The notes under the pieces: generated by a model | The model's database searches: none | Seen by the model: the letters and a program-made list of their open reading frames with translations, nothing else | Told to the model about the DNA's origin: nothing | Made by a program: the position numbers and the translations under genes | In this document: positions 9,540-19,569 of the stretch, one piece after another | How the letters are laid out: the number at the start of each line of letters is the position of its first letter | How positions within the stretch are numbered: the first letter of the stretch is position 1 | DNA from: Chara braunii | Lineage: Eukaryota; Streptophyta; Charophyceae; Charales; Characeae | Direction of reading: 5' to 3' | NCBI GenBank assembly: GCA_003427395.1 | Contig: BFEA01000255.1 | Span: 1,378,933 to 1,406,618, forward strand | Length of the DNA stretch: 27,686 nt

Positions 9540-10300
9540 ACATTGTTTCTAATTTGAATCACCAATACTATGTTTATTGATTGTTTTTTTAAGAACCACA
9601 CAATATTTCTAAGTTGATTGACCTAGTAACAATGTTTATTTTTAGGGGTTTGTTTGACTGATTTTTTAGACCAAGCATTGTTTCTAAGCTGAATGACTTG
9701 GTCTATCTGTTTTTTTTGGCGTTTCTGATTGAAGTTGAATAATGTTTCTAAGCCGAATGATCCAACTTCATATTTCTTAGTAACTTATGATAAACTAAAT
9801 ATTTTTCCCAAGTCGAATCTTAAGTCTCATGTTTCATTTTGAAAGAGGATTTTGGCATAGGGCTAAGCCTTGTTTCTAAGCCGAATAGTTAAACCTAAAA
9901 CCGCTCACTAAGCATAAATGAGTATAATTGAAAATATTTTATCTATATTTGCATATGAATAGACAACGACATTATTTCAAGATCGAATGGTTCAACTTAA
10001 GTCATATCATTAAAAAAAAAAGAAAAAAAAATAGATAATAAGAAGTAAACTGGGCAAGTTTAACATTAGTTTCTAAGTTGAATGACTCAGTTTCCTTCAG
10101 ATGTTTTGAAGACAAGTCAGATAATTATTAAACTTTGAATATTTAAACAGTTCAGGGCGACTAAACATAGTGTCTAAGTTGAATGGTTTAGTCGCACGCC
10201 CAAAGAAGAGAGAAGTAGTTGTGCAACATGTTCGTGTATGATCTAAGGCATGTTAGGCATTGTTTTCTAAGCTGAATAATTTAGCGTCATGCCATATGTA
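9540..10300 (+). repeat. Degenerate array of TTTCTAAGYTGAATGA units
   Basis: About ten copies of a short block (TTTCTAAGYTGAATGA followed by YTTAGTC or similar) recur at irregular ~60-100-bp intervals. Examples begin near 9,546, 9,606, 9,676, 9,746, 9,870, 10,067, 10,171 and 10,263. Copy 1 of the long repeat has only about two such units (near 3,545 and 3,640). The array precedes and overlaps the 5' part of copy 2. Confidence 0.65.
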
Positions 10301-12950
10301 AGATGAGTATAAAGGATGATCATTTGGGGTATTAATGAGTAGATATCCCATGAACAAAGTCATAGCTTCGTCCTCAGTTTGATATGAAGTACAAAAAAGA
10401 ATTAAAGGTAATAAAGTAGGCAATGTGGTAAAAAAAAAAAAACTAGTTTTTCGAGAGTCTGTAGATCTCAATCCAAGATTCAAACAAGAATGAATACCAC
10501 ATATAAGAGTAAAAACTAGACTTCCTACTACTATAGTCAAACAGGAAAGCACGGGCTACTTCGCCAGTAGGGAAGTGGTCTAGGTATTTGCTTAGCCTAA
10601 GCAGGTTTTACTCTACACAGCCTGAAGAAACAACTCCCTTGGATCCCAGAGTGGATGTGACCGAAAATGTACGGTATGGAGGTCATTTAGTACCCAATGC
10701 TTGACAATCTTTTGTTGAAATGATTTATGAATTCGTTCTAAACTTAGTCAATGAACAAATAAGTGGTGTATCTGATGAAAAAACAACTTGGGATTTTTGT
10801 GATAGTACTTACCCATTGTGGTATGAATTTGCTTGTAATCGAGTATGGACTCTACTAAGCCTGGGTATCATCCTTGATAGGTAGTTGCTTAAGATGCTCG
10901 CAGCGTGCTTGAGTCATAGGAGGTAGTTCAAACTCTTGCATTTTATGAGTTAAGTTTATTTTTCACACTTGGTTTTATATAAATTTTGAAAAGTCATTTT
11001 TGCTAAGGGAAGTGCTACCGAATTTTTGCAAAATCAAAGAGTAAGTCAAGTTTTGACTTTTCAAAGTTCAACTTATATCTGAGTTTTATATCTGGCTTAG
11101 TAGAAATATTGAAAACCTTATTTTTAGGAGAAGTGTTGCCCAAAGTTTTACTAAATCAGGGAGTTAGACAAAATTTGATTTTGTGAACTCATAATCATTT
11201 GCGAATTTTGTGTTTAGTTCTGTATAAATTTTGGAATGACACTTCTCTAGAGGGAGTATTGCCGAAATTTCTGCAAATCTAAAAAGTTAGTTAATTTTTT
11301 TCATGGCAAGAACTCAAATTTTATTTCAAGTTTATATATAACTTAGCATAAATTTAGGAAGTCTACTTCTCTAAAGGATATGCTACCCAAATTTTTGTTT
11401 ATTAAGAGAGGTAGATAAAATTTGACTCTCTCGAGTTAAAGGTCGTTTCAAACTTCCTATTCATACGAGTACAAATTATGAAAAAAACATTTTTTCTAGA
11501 GGGAATGCTACCGAAATTTTCTTAGTTTTGAGGAGTTAGATTATATTTTGATAAGAAAGATTCAGACAATTCATCATGTATAGGGAAGATATTGGCGAAA
11601 TCTTCTTTTCTTTTGAAACTTGCTTATAGGTAATTTCATATTTAGTTATTGAAACGATTTGAGTGAAATGTGATATGGGGGGTTATTCTCCATGCACTTA
11701 CAGTTTAGTTTGACAATTTACCTGTGTTATGTTATAAGGTCCTTTTTCAACTCGAATTTTCACTAGTTTCAATCTGATCCTACGAAGAGCATCTCCGGTT
11801 ACCCTTTGATAACAATTCGGTTGCCGATTCGTCGGTTACGACTCATCTCCAACTCACTCTCGCTACTCAACCTAAAGACCATAGCCCCCGTGGGTTGAAT
11901 TGTTTCTTAGGGTTTTTATATGGACTTTTATTGAATGACCATTTAAAAAGGTACTGAGTATTTTACTATGGATGGTTGGACAAAGGTTGAAGATTGTGTG
12001 GTTAAGGCGAGGGGTATGAGGGCAGATAAGTGGTTGACGTTGACCTTGCATAGTGCGTGGTTTTTCGCTGTTAAATCCATGACATGATTGCATGTGTGTT
12101 TTGAGATTGAAAGTTCAGATTTGACGTTGTCTACGATCATAAGTATATTTTTGAAAGGAGTCGCACTGTGATTTTGAGAGTGTTCAGCACGTGTTCTTCT
12201 ACAACCCTTTTTATTTATATGTGATATGTCCCCTCGGTCCCCTAAGACTGTGTGTGTTGGTCAAAATATCCGTATTAAGAGAATTTTTTTTTTTTTTTTT
12301 AACATTTTATAGCTGAACATTAAAGTCCGTAACAGCTGTCAAAGTCAGACCTCTTGACCTGTTTCCAAGCCTTTGATGATGAAACCCCACTTTCAATATT
12401 AGGGGTGTCCAACTGCTACAAAGGGTCGATGCCCGCTTACCACTCATCCCCGCAAGGTACAAAAGAGGGTAGGACCCGCAATCACCTCAGTGGTTGTCTA
12501 ACATCGAAAGATTAATCCCTTAAGGCGCGTGTCAACCGACACTTGAGTGTCGAAAGCAACCTTCAAGACCATTGAGGGTTGCATGATTATGAATACTACA
12601 TGCATGGCTAGTTGATATGACAAAGTTTACGTTCACATGATATTTATTCGGGTCTCACGTGTGAAACTCAACTATTTCCTGTGTTAGAAACGTTATGGCT
12701 TGGATACAAAAGGGACTAGGAGCATTGTGTTTTATTTTGGTGTGGTGTAACGAGTGGTAAGAAAGACTCGTCCTAGTCGAGCAGCGTCGAGTCGCGCTTG
12801 GAACATCAACCCCCAGTGCGTTGGCTCGCGTATGGGTCCGATTAATGCGTGCGACCACACGTACCCCCTATGCCACAGCGTACGAGAAACATCATCGGCC
12901 GCGCCACCTCGTTAATTGCAATTGGGTTGCTTTCACATGTGATTCGGTAT
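10150..12950 (+). repeat. Long dispersed repeat, copy 2 (LTR-like)
   Basis: Collinear with 3,535-5,480 but longer, mainly because its ~120-bp tandem array has five units rather than three. Like copy 1 it has no long coding frame and is AT-rich in its first two thirds, changing to mixed sequence around the GTGTCAACCGACACTTGAGT segment near 12,529. Short overlapping frames in it (10,253-10,552, 11,872-12,140 and 12,655-12,858 minus) are not credible genes. The exact ends are not defined. Confidence 0.65.
10945..11570 (+). repeat. Degenerate ~120-bp tandem array, 5 units
   Basis: Five consecutive units share the order TATAAATTTTGAAA, then GGGAAGTGCTACC, then an AAATTTTTGC-like block, then GAGTTAGACAAAATTTGA. 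Unit starts are near 10,953, 11,072, 11,190, 11,316 and 11,440. This array accounts for much of the length difference from copy 1. Confidence 0.7.
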
Positions 12951-12969
12951 CTTGGCGGGGATACTTCCG

Positions 12970-13355
12970 TTCAAGGGTGGTGACAACACCTTGGGCGGAG
13001 GTGAGTTGTAGCTCGAGTGACTCTATCTTGTCATAGGGGTTCGCAAGAGGTATGTCTGGCACACCAGGCCAGAGCGGTGAAAGCTCTACCGTGATAAAAA
13101 GTCCTCCATAAATCCTGCGTGACGCGGTCGGGAGGGTAACTGCGGGATCGTTGCGCTCGACAAAGCACACCTAAGGGATGATGACAACTCCCATGGGTGG
13201 AGATAAGTTGTACCTTGTGTGACCCTATCATATCGTAAGGGTTCGCAAGAGGTATAACTGTTGCACTCAGTCAGAGTGGCACTACTCCAATACATTTTAC
13301 GTCCCAACTGTCAAAATCCTATGTGATGCGACAAGGAGGGTCCTCGTGCGAGATC
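12970..13355 (+). repeat. Tandem duplication, ~200-bp period
   Basis: The block starting GGTGGTGACAAC at about 12,976 recurs at about 13,177 as GATGATGACAAC. Shared parts include GAGTTGTA/AAGTTGTA, GGGTTCGCAAGAGGTAT and, near the ends, ATCCTGCGTGACGCG versus ATCCTATGTGATGCG. Both copies are non-coding as far as I can see. Confidence 0.75.
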
Positions 13356-13369
13356 CATGTGCTCAACAG

Positions 13370-14200
13370 GTGGCGGCATAACCATGAACTTCGATTGCCT
13401 ACCGGTGTCCTAATGAACGGACCCAGGTCATTACCAGGTTGATGATTTAAGGCAAAACGACATTGTATTTTGATTAGACTAATTTGTTATTGAAAGGGTG
13501 ATAATTTTTTTGATTGTATTGGATTGAGAAAGACTATGGATTTATCTGATTAGTACTGTATGTGTATCATGACACCCACAATGGGAGTTGCTGGTAGAGC
13601 TTTGTGGATACTACTATCATAAGTATTTCGGGTGATTCTATGCGGATCTAACACTGTTAGTTGGTTGCCATTCACGTTTAGATTGCTATGCGCGCCCATT
13701 ACTGAAGCAAGACCCGCTAGTACCTACCAACGCCGCTAGGTTGCCTGAGTTGTTATGACAGTGTCATGATGTGTTTGCGTTTAGACGTAATTTAAATTAG
13801 GATGAAGCCCTGCACCCTTGCTAATGGACTTTCGTGTTAGCCTGACTTATCTATGAGTCAATGATCTAAGCAAGGGAGTGATTTGTGAGTATGAATTGAG
13901 GGGCATGATCTTAAGTTTTTTTTTAGTTTTGATTAGGTTGATTGACCATGATTAAGTGAAATCATGCCCGTACATGCATGGTGGGTTTCATTTTCGTCGT
14001 GTGGTGTGACAAGCAAAATTAATGGCTGGTGTGTTAGAGACCCTGTAGGAAAGGATTGTGAATAGTGTTAATGGATGAAGAGGATGGATGTTGCTACATT
14101 TATAAGAATCATTATATATAGGAAGGCAAAACATGCTTAAATTGGTTTGGGGATTGATAATGTAGAGGGTTGGTAACCGATCAATCTGGATCTATTTTTG
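13370..14200. other. Stretch without a recognised gene
   Basis: AT-rich sequence with short homopolymer runs (for example poly-T near 13,915-13,923). No coding frame, RNA gene or clear repeat is seen. Confidence 0.4.
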
Positions 14201-16060
14201 ACAGAGATTGTGAGGTTACCGAAATACCAAAATAGTAGAAGCAAATGGGAATATGTCACATCGAGGGCTGGTGGACCGAGGTGTATCGGCCAAAGATTTG
14301 ATCAAGGCGCTTGAACGACGGGATGTAACACGATCCTACTTTCCAATGGTCGAGATTTTTCATTCAAAGGGAGAGGCTGTATTGGAATGACTATAATTGT
14401 TGGAACAAGTAATGACGGTAGAAACAAAGGCAAAAAATATTCGACAAATGTCAAAATATGTTTGGTGGGAGATTCGACCGCGGGTAAGGAAAGTGGTGAA
14501 CGAAACATAAGGAAGTTGAAGACGTTTCAAGGATGTAATGCAAAAGCATTCTAAGTTGGGGGATGATCTGCTCACAGTGACAGACCTGGAAGCTTTAAGC
14601 CGCAACGATTTCTCCACGGTGGGTGCAAATACCACGACCTTTGAAAATATGACAAAAAAGTTTCCAGAATGGCAGAAAAGGAGCAATGTGTCATTTCTTA
14701 TGGGATCTTTTCGGAGTTTGAGGCCTCAACGTTGACCAAGTGGGGCCTGGTAGAAAAACAATTGACGTGGAGCACAACTAACAAGAGTTTAGCTGATGGG
14801 GAGTCATAACAAGTCTATCTCTTCTAGATGCGGCAAAAGAGGCATAAACGGAAGGCACGGGAGACAACGTCTGAAGGCAGTCAAGCTAAAAAGATTATGG
14901 AGGAAGTGGTCGCACAATTATCAGTCGTCCGAGAACAAAATACCCCAAAGAGAGTAATGATTGTGACCCACGTTCAAAACAACAGTCAAACGTTGATGAT
15001 AAGGGAGAAACAAGAAGAGGAGGAAAAAAAGGAAGAGGTGTCAGAGCCGCATAGGTTGACTAAGGCTCAAAGAAAGACCAAAAATTTGATTAACGAAGGA
15101 CACGGCTTAAGAAGGGGCCAGTGTTCCTACGCATTAGTGGCGGCACCCCCTGATGCAGGAGGTTAGACAGGTATGGAAGGACCCTTACATATTGGGCAAG
15201 CGTCTTACGAATAATGACCGGCGTGTGGACCCTTAGGTCCTTGGCCCCGATTTAATCCTTATGCCCCCTCGCCTATTGGGGGATTGTTTAGAACTTGGTC
15301 TGGACCACCGATAAGCTTGGCATCGTGCGAGTACCTTGGGTTGTAAGTGCAGCAAATGGCGCAGGCAAGCCAAGCAGGAGGTCAATGACAAGGTTAAGGC
15401 TGGGGAAGAGGCCGACGAAATGAAGGGCGAGGCAATGAGGGCCACAAAGCCAGCGGTAAGGAAACAGGGGAGGAAGTAATGACGAAGGTGGAAACAAAGA
15501 ATAAAATATGGTTGCTAACCAAGGAAATCAAGGTGGGTAAGGATATGGAAGGAGTATAAAATGAAGGAGCTTCAGGGACTGGTTTGGCAAGGTCAGAGCA
15601 CATGCCTTTCATTACAGGATTTGGGGATGCTTTAGAATTGTGGGCCACTGACCCTGGTAAAGAGTGACAAGTAGGTGGAAAGATGACACGGGAGGACGAC
15701 AGAGGAGCTAACCCTGATGCATCAGAGACCCCTCTGTCGGAGGTTACTAGCAGCTACAGGAGGAGTCCCCCTGTTTTCATCGCCACAAGAAAAGGACCAG
15801 ACAGGCCAAAAGAAAGTTGAAAACAACTTATTCTACAAGAGAGGCAGACATCAATCTGATCAATGTCTTAAGTTCCTTAAGGACAGGGTTGAGGGAAAGG
15901 TGACCAGGTAGGTTTCTAAGGCTTACAAAGATAGGAATGGGATCCTAGTCGAGAGGTCTCGTGATGGTGTGAGGACCCACTTGTATAGGCAGTTGGATGA
16001 GGCCATGGGCGACTAGGATTCGGGCTAATAGGGACCGAAAAGGAGGAGATGAGACAACCT
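14200..16060 (+). pseudogene. Decayed purine-rich coding-like region
   Basis: Several short plus-strand frames follow one another in changing phases: about 14,311-14,550, 14,538-14,735, 14,828-15,166, about 15,350-15,540 and 15,717-16,015. The 14,828 frame (112 codons) is Lys/Arg/Glu-rich. The last piece reads through one TAG at 15,909 and stays coding-like to 16,015. This pattern fits an old protein-coding element, perhaps the ORF1 or gag-like part of a retroelement, with many frameshifts. I recognise no catalytic motif, so the identity is open. Confidence 0.3.
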
Positions 16061-16089
16061 GGATTGTGAGTTGGGGGACTTGTGAGGTT

Positions 16090-16283
16090 AAACTCTCGGG
16101 CAGATATACGGATCTAATAGGTCTTCTTGCAGATCCTAAATTCTTAATATATTGCTACGAGACTATCAAGAGTAAGCCTGGTAACATGACTCCTGGAAAG
16201 GCGCGAAGCGCTCTTGATGGACTTACAAAAGAATGGTTTACTCACTTAGCAACTCTTCTTCAACAAGGGCGCTTCGCGCCGGA
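16090..16283 (+). pseudogene. Group II intron reverse transcriptase fragment, organelle-derived
   Basis: The translated segment LLADPKFLIYCYETIKSKPG, continuing NMTPG, then LDGLTKEWF and LLQQGRF, matches the N-terminal RT region of mitochondrial group II intron-encoded reverse transcriptase/maturases as I know the family. Only about 65 codons remain. The finger, palm (YADD), maturase X and endonuclease domains are absent. It sits in a 125-codon frame (15,997-16,374) whose other parts do not resemble the family, so that frame is a chance fusion. Similarity breaks inside the GC-rich repeat at 16,269. The likely origin is a mitochondrial DNA insertion in the nucleus. A mis-joined organelle read is the alternative. 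Confidence 0.7.
16200..16280. repeat. GC-rich 12-bp inverted repeat inside the intron fragment
   Basis: GGCGCGAAGCGC at 16,200-16,211 and GCGCTTCGCGCC at 16,269-16,280 are perfect reverse complements separated by 57 bp. Each arm is itself a small hairpin (GCGC-GAA-GCGC). The AT-rich coding context makes them stand out. They resemble the mobile GC-rich hairpin elements and GC clusters known from fungal and algal mitochondrial genomes. Confidence 0.75.
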
Positions 16284-16374
16284 TATGCTCCTTATATTAG
16301 TTTGTATATACATGAACATATTACGAATTGGTAGAATTTGTGTACATTGGCGTTACAATCGAGTGACTCAGTGA

Positions 16375-16885
16375 ACAGTTTGGGGGACAAGAGTTGAGTA
16401 GTGAGAGTTTATTTCATTGACATGTTGACTTGACCATGAGACGCCTCCACTCCTAGATGTACATAAAGTTGGCACTGCAGCTAGGATTGAGATTGTATAT
16501 TTTCTTTCAGTAGATCCTGATAGTTGTGCATATGTATGGTGTGTATGAGGGATGAGCCATTTAGACAGTGTGTGATGTGTGGGTTGCATGAGAGTTGTGT
16601 GTGATTTGTGTGAGAGTCGTGCGAGAGTCAAGATGACATGAGACTTTGACGTTTACGGTGACTCTATGTGGCACCCTCGACCGCAGAGCCCACGACCTAA
16701 GAGGTCGGCCGCGGCCCCGCTGCCTAGGCCGCACGGTCGAGTTTTCCGTGGCCCCGTCACGCGCAGGTGGAGCCACACACCCGAAATCGAGGCGCGCACA
16801 TCACCTGCGCATGGTGTCCCCCGTCTGAAATAACTAAGAAAAAAAAAAAGTGAAATGTGAGGGGGGATCGTTTTCAGATGAGTAC
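16375..16885. other. Stretch without a recognised gene
   Basis: From about 16,500 to 16,630 the sequence is rich in TGTG/GTGTG runs. From 16,660 to 16,830 it is GC-rich, with palindromic pieces such as CCTAGGCCGC, a motif that recurs at 17,302-17,311 beyond the gap. No gene is supported. Confidence 0.4.
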
Positions 16886-17019
16886 AAAAAAAAAAAAAAA
16901 AAAAAAAAANNNNNNNNNNNNNNNNNNNNNNNNNNNNNNNNNNNNNNNNNNNNNNNNNNNNNNNNNNNNNNNNNNNNNNNNNNNNNNNNNNNNNNNNNNN
17001 NNNNNNNNNNNNNNNNNNN

Positions 17020-17064
<45 letters not shown>

Positions 17065-17085
17065 AAACAAACAAACAAACAAACA
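16886..17085. repeat. Poly-A tract with assembly gap, then (AAAC)n
   Basis: Twenty-four A residues (16,886-16,909), 110 N (16,910-17,019), 44 A (17,020-17,063), then about six AAAC units to 17,085. The gap falls wholly inside the homopolymer. Any protein predicted across it (poly-Lys or poly-Phe with X) is an artefact. The tract could be the tail of a retroposon. Confidence 0.95.
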
Positions 17086-17089
17086 CAAG

Positions 17090-17135
17090 TGTGGCAGTGT
17101 ACATTTCCATGTTCTAGCGGTAGATTCATTCGATT
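17090..17135 (-). repeat. Minus-strand copy of the ~36-nt motif
   Basis: Read on the minus strand this gives AATGAATCTACCGCTAGAAC followed by ATGGAAATGTACACTGCC. It matches the motif family seen seven times in the first 1.75 kb. It encodes MNLPLEHGNVHCHTC in the ATG frame. Confidence 0.6.
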
Positions 17136-17194
17136 TTAATCATCCTGTAGACGAAAGTACCATCAGGCCCGCCGCCAGGTTGGAAACTTACCTG

Positions 17195-17216
17195 TTCTCT
17201 CTCTCTCTCTCTCTCT
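17195..17216. repeat. (CT)n microsatellite
   Basis: A run of about ten CT units. Confidence 0.85.
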
Positions 17217-17973
17217 AAATCCAAAAACTTGGGTTGCAAACTAGGCCTCTGGTTGCGGCCACAACTGACTTTACCGGTTGCGGCGGTCGAATTGCCTGCA
17301 GCCTAGGCCGCAGGTGTCATGTAGCGGTAACTATAATTTTCATTATGTGATACAAATACCTTTTTAAAATGGGCACAGACACTCATTCTTTTCTATTCGG
17401 CTTCTGAACTTTTAATACATTCATGGATTACTCTCGCTCTCATTTTTGTGTGGGTTTGTCTTGATATGCATGATTTTGTGATGAAAGATCTGACTGTTAT
17501 GCCCATTATGACATTGTGTTTTTGAGCTGAACTGAAGTTGCAAAACCCTCCCTTACACTTAGGTAGGCATGCCATGGATATAGACAAAAGCCCAAGTGTA
17601 AAAAAGGGGACAGTGTGACTGTTTTGATGAAATGTTATGTTTTGGAGATGAATGTCCTAACCATGCCCATGTTTTTCTCGTGAATCAATGAAAAAGAACG
17701 AAAACCCAACGGTTGACTTTTCCCAGAGACATGAGTGTTTTTTAAGAAAGGGGAACTGTAAAGTGGAGATTGAATGGCATAAAGAGTTTGGATTGTGCAA
17801 TTCTTATGAAAAGAAACCGAAGTGTTTTTTTAAAAGTTGTTGAGGAATAGTTATTGAATTTGAAGATGAATTTTAAGATGCGTTCCTAAGATGTTTTACC
17901 CACTTTAACTTGATCAAAATAGAGGGGCCATGACCCTGTGAATCTGACGGTGACCATGCAGATTAAATTTATG
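17217..17973. other. Stretch without a recognised gene
   Basis: Mixed to AT-rich sequence upstream of the LINE fragment. A GC-rich palindromic patch lies at about 17,255-17,330. No coding frame or RNA gene is seen. Confidence 0.4.
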
Positions 17974-19507
17974 AGAAGACACTTTTCCTCCACGCTATCC
18001 CGTGGAGAGTCTTGCAATAATTCTTTTAAAAGAGATATTAGAAATTGCCCTTTGGAAGAACGAAGAGTTGCACAAAATCCGGGTACTAGGACACAAAGAC
18101 GAATGGATTGCATATCGCCCCGATTTCCCCCTAGTTGAACTTTCCTTCGATCCGACAGAGTGGCGTTGGACACCCGCACCCAGAATACAAATCAATCCAA
18201 ACATAAACCTCCTTGGTCTGTCCGTGAAGGCCACCTACCGGTTGCTGAGGCCAAAAGTGAATCTTAAGGAGGTAGTAAAAGCCCGTTGGATAGCCCACCT
18301 GAACTTAAGTCAGGGGACCGTCTGCCCTATTCGGTGGTTTTCAACCATGAGATCCAAACTGGCCAAATTTGCATCGTTGCAGTGACAGATAGAGCACCGC
18401 TGCCTTTCGACGAATGATTGGCTGATAGATCGTACGTTCCTAGAGCAGAAGGGTCAGACGCTCGCCTTGTGCAAATCCTGCCAAAATGCCTTCCCCTCCC
18501 GAAAGATCTCGGAAACTATTGAACACATCTTTCTACAGTGCTCGGGGGCGGTCCTCACTTGGCGCTGGTGGGACATGATATTGAGCCTCCTAGGCACTGG
18601 ATCAAACTGGCCATGGGATTGGAGGGCGCTGCTCTGCGACGCATGGACCTCCCCCACGGACAGCGAGTTTGAAAATAATATGTTTAAAATCGGGAGGAGA
18701 GCGGTTATTTGGGCACTTTGGAGGAAGCGCTGCATCTACACCATCGAGGGGGTCCGTATGGAAGGAGAGGAAATAACCGAAATAATTAAACAGTATATAC
18801 AACAAGAACTCCTCTCACAATTGCAGAAGGTAAATAACCAATCACAAAAGTATCAACTAAAGACACCATACAAGCAATTAACCATTTCTTAGGGGAGTGG
18901 CTGGGCAGTGAAAATGGGGGTTGGATTGCCTACATCCGATGGGAGGGCGGACAGTCTCCCGAACAGGAACAGGCGGACTTCAAGAGGGACTACTGCATCT
19001 CCTTCAAAGAATGGACTAAAGTGGACCAAGACGTGCCGCTACGCTCACCCACAAATTTCCCAGACCCTTCCCTCCCCCCTCAGCTTTCCTTGGAAGATAT
19101 GCGATGGTGCATAAGAGGCGGAAGAGGTGCATCTTCTCTAAGGAATGGAAGGACCTTTGGAGGGTTTAGGGGCTAGAGTCGAAACAGGAGCTCAATGGCT
19201 GCTCTAGAGACACATGCAGTAACCGACAGCCTCTAGTTGAGAGGAGCAACCAGGGGCAGAATAGGTACACAATAAAAAAACTTAGCTGCAATAGGCTAAC
19301 TTAGGCAGGGGTGAGGGGTGGTACATCCTTCTCGACGGAAGCAATCAATGCCGCCCACTCGGACCTGTCAACCTTAATGGGGAGGAGCGTGGTGTGAGTC
19401 AATCTTGTACTATTCATTGACTTGTCGGGGGAATAGGAACCGGACTATTGCTCCCCAGAATGGCAGGAGCCAGAAACAAGAGGTTCTGAATATTAAAAAA
19501 AAAAAAA
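17974..19507 (+). pseudogene. 5'-truncated LINE ORF2 with zf-RVT domain, 3' UTR and poly-A
   Basis: The frame 17,974-18,385 continues after one TGA (18,383) to 18,892. Its middle has the plant LINE pattern GLSVKATYRLLRPK, then SxNDWL, then CKSC, ETIEHIFLQC and WxWW, i.e. the reverse-transcriptase zinc-binding domain (Cys-x2-Cys...His-x4-Cys) found after the RT domain of plant L1-like elements. A WALWRKR block follows, as is usual. The TGA lies where family members often have Trp. From 18,838 a second phase stays open to 19,174 and reads TIQAINHFLGEWLGSENGGW, so a frameshift lies between 18,838 and 18,889. A 13-A tract at 19,495-19,507 is probably the element's tail. RT and endonuclease domains are missing, as in 5'-truncated LINE insertions. 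The copy is non-functional. Confidence 0.8.
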
Positions 19508-19531
19508 TTAGAAATGCCATAAATCAAGAAG

Positions 19532-19569
19532 CTGTCTCTTATACACATCTAGATGTGTATAAGAGACAG
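19532..19569. other. Nextera mate-pair junction adapter
   Basis: CTGTCTCTTATACACATCT at 19,532-19,550 is followed at once by its reverse complement AGATGTGTATAAGAGACAG at 19,551-19,569. This exact 38-base palindrome is the circularisation junction of Nextera mate-pair libraries. Its translation gives the well-known contaminant peptide SYTHLDVYKRQ. The flanks are therefore likely two ends of a mate-pair fragment, joined artificially. The 88-codon frame at 19,405-19,671 exists only because of it. Confidence 0.98.

Noticed and set aside
5540-10150. Internal gag-pol region of an LTR retrotransposon
   Set aside because: No protease, RT, RNase H or integrase motif was found in any frame between the two LTR-like repeats.
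11905-11915. Telomere-type repeat (TTAGGGTTTTTA)
   Set aside because: A single unit without tandem repetition.
14440-14500. Ras-like P-loop in the frame reading KICLVGDSTAGKE
   Set aside because: It resembles GxxxxGK[S/T], but the final residue is Glu. No switch or NKxD motifs follow, and the frame ends after about 70 codons.
16653-17218. Long frames across the N gap (84-158 codons, poly-Lys or poly-Phe)
   Set aside because: They are created by the homopolymer and by unknown bases translated as X.
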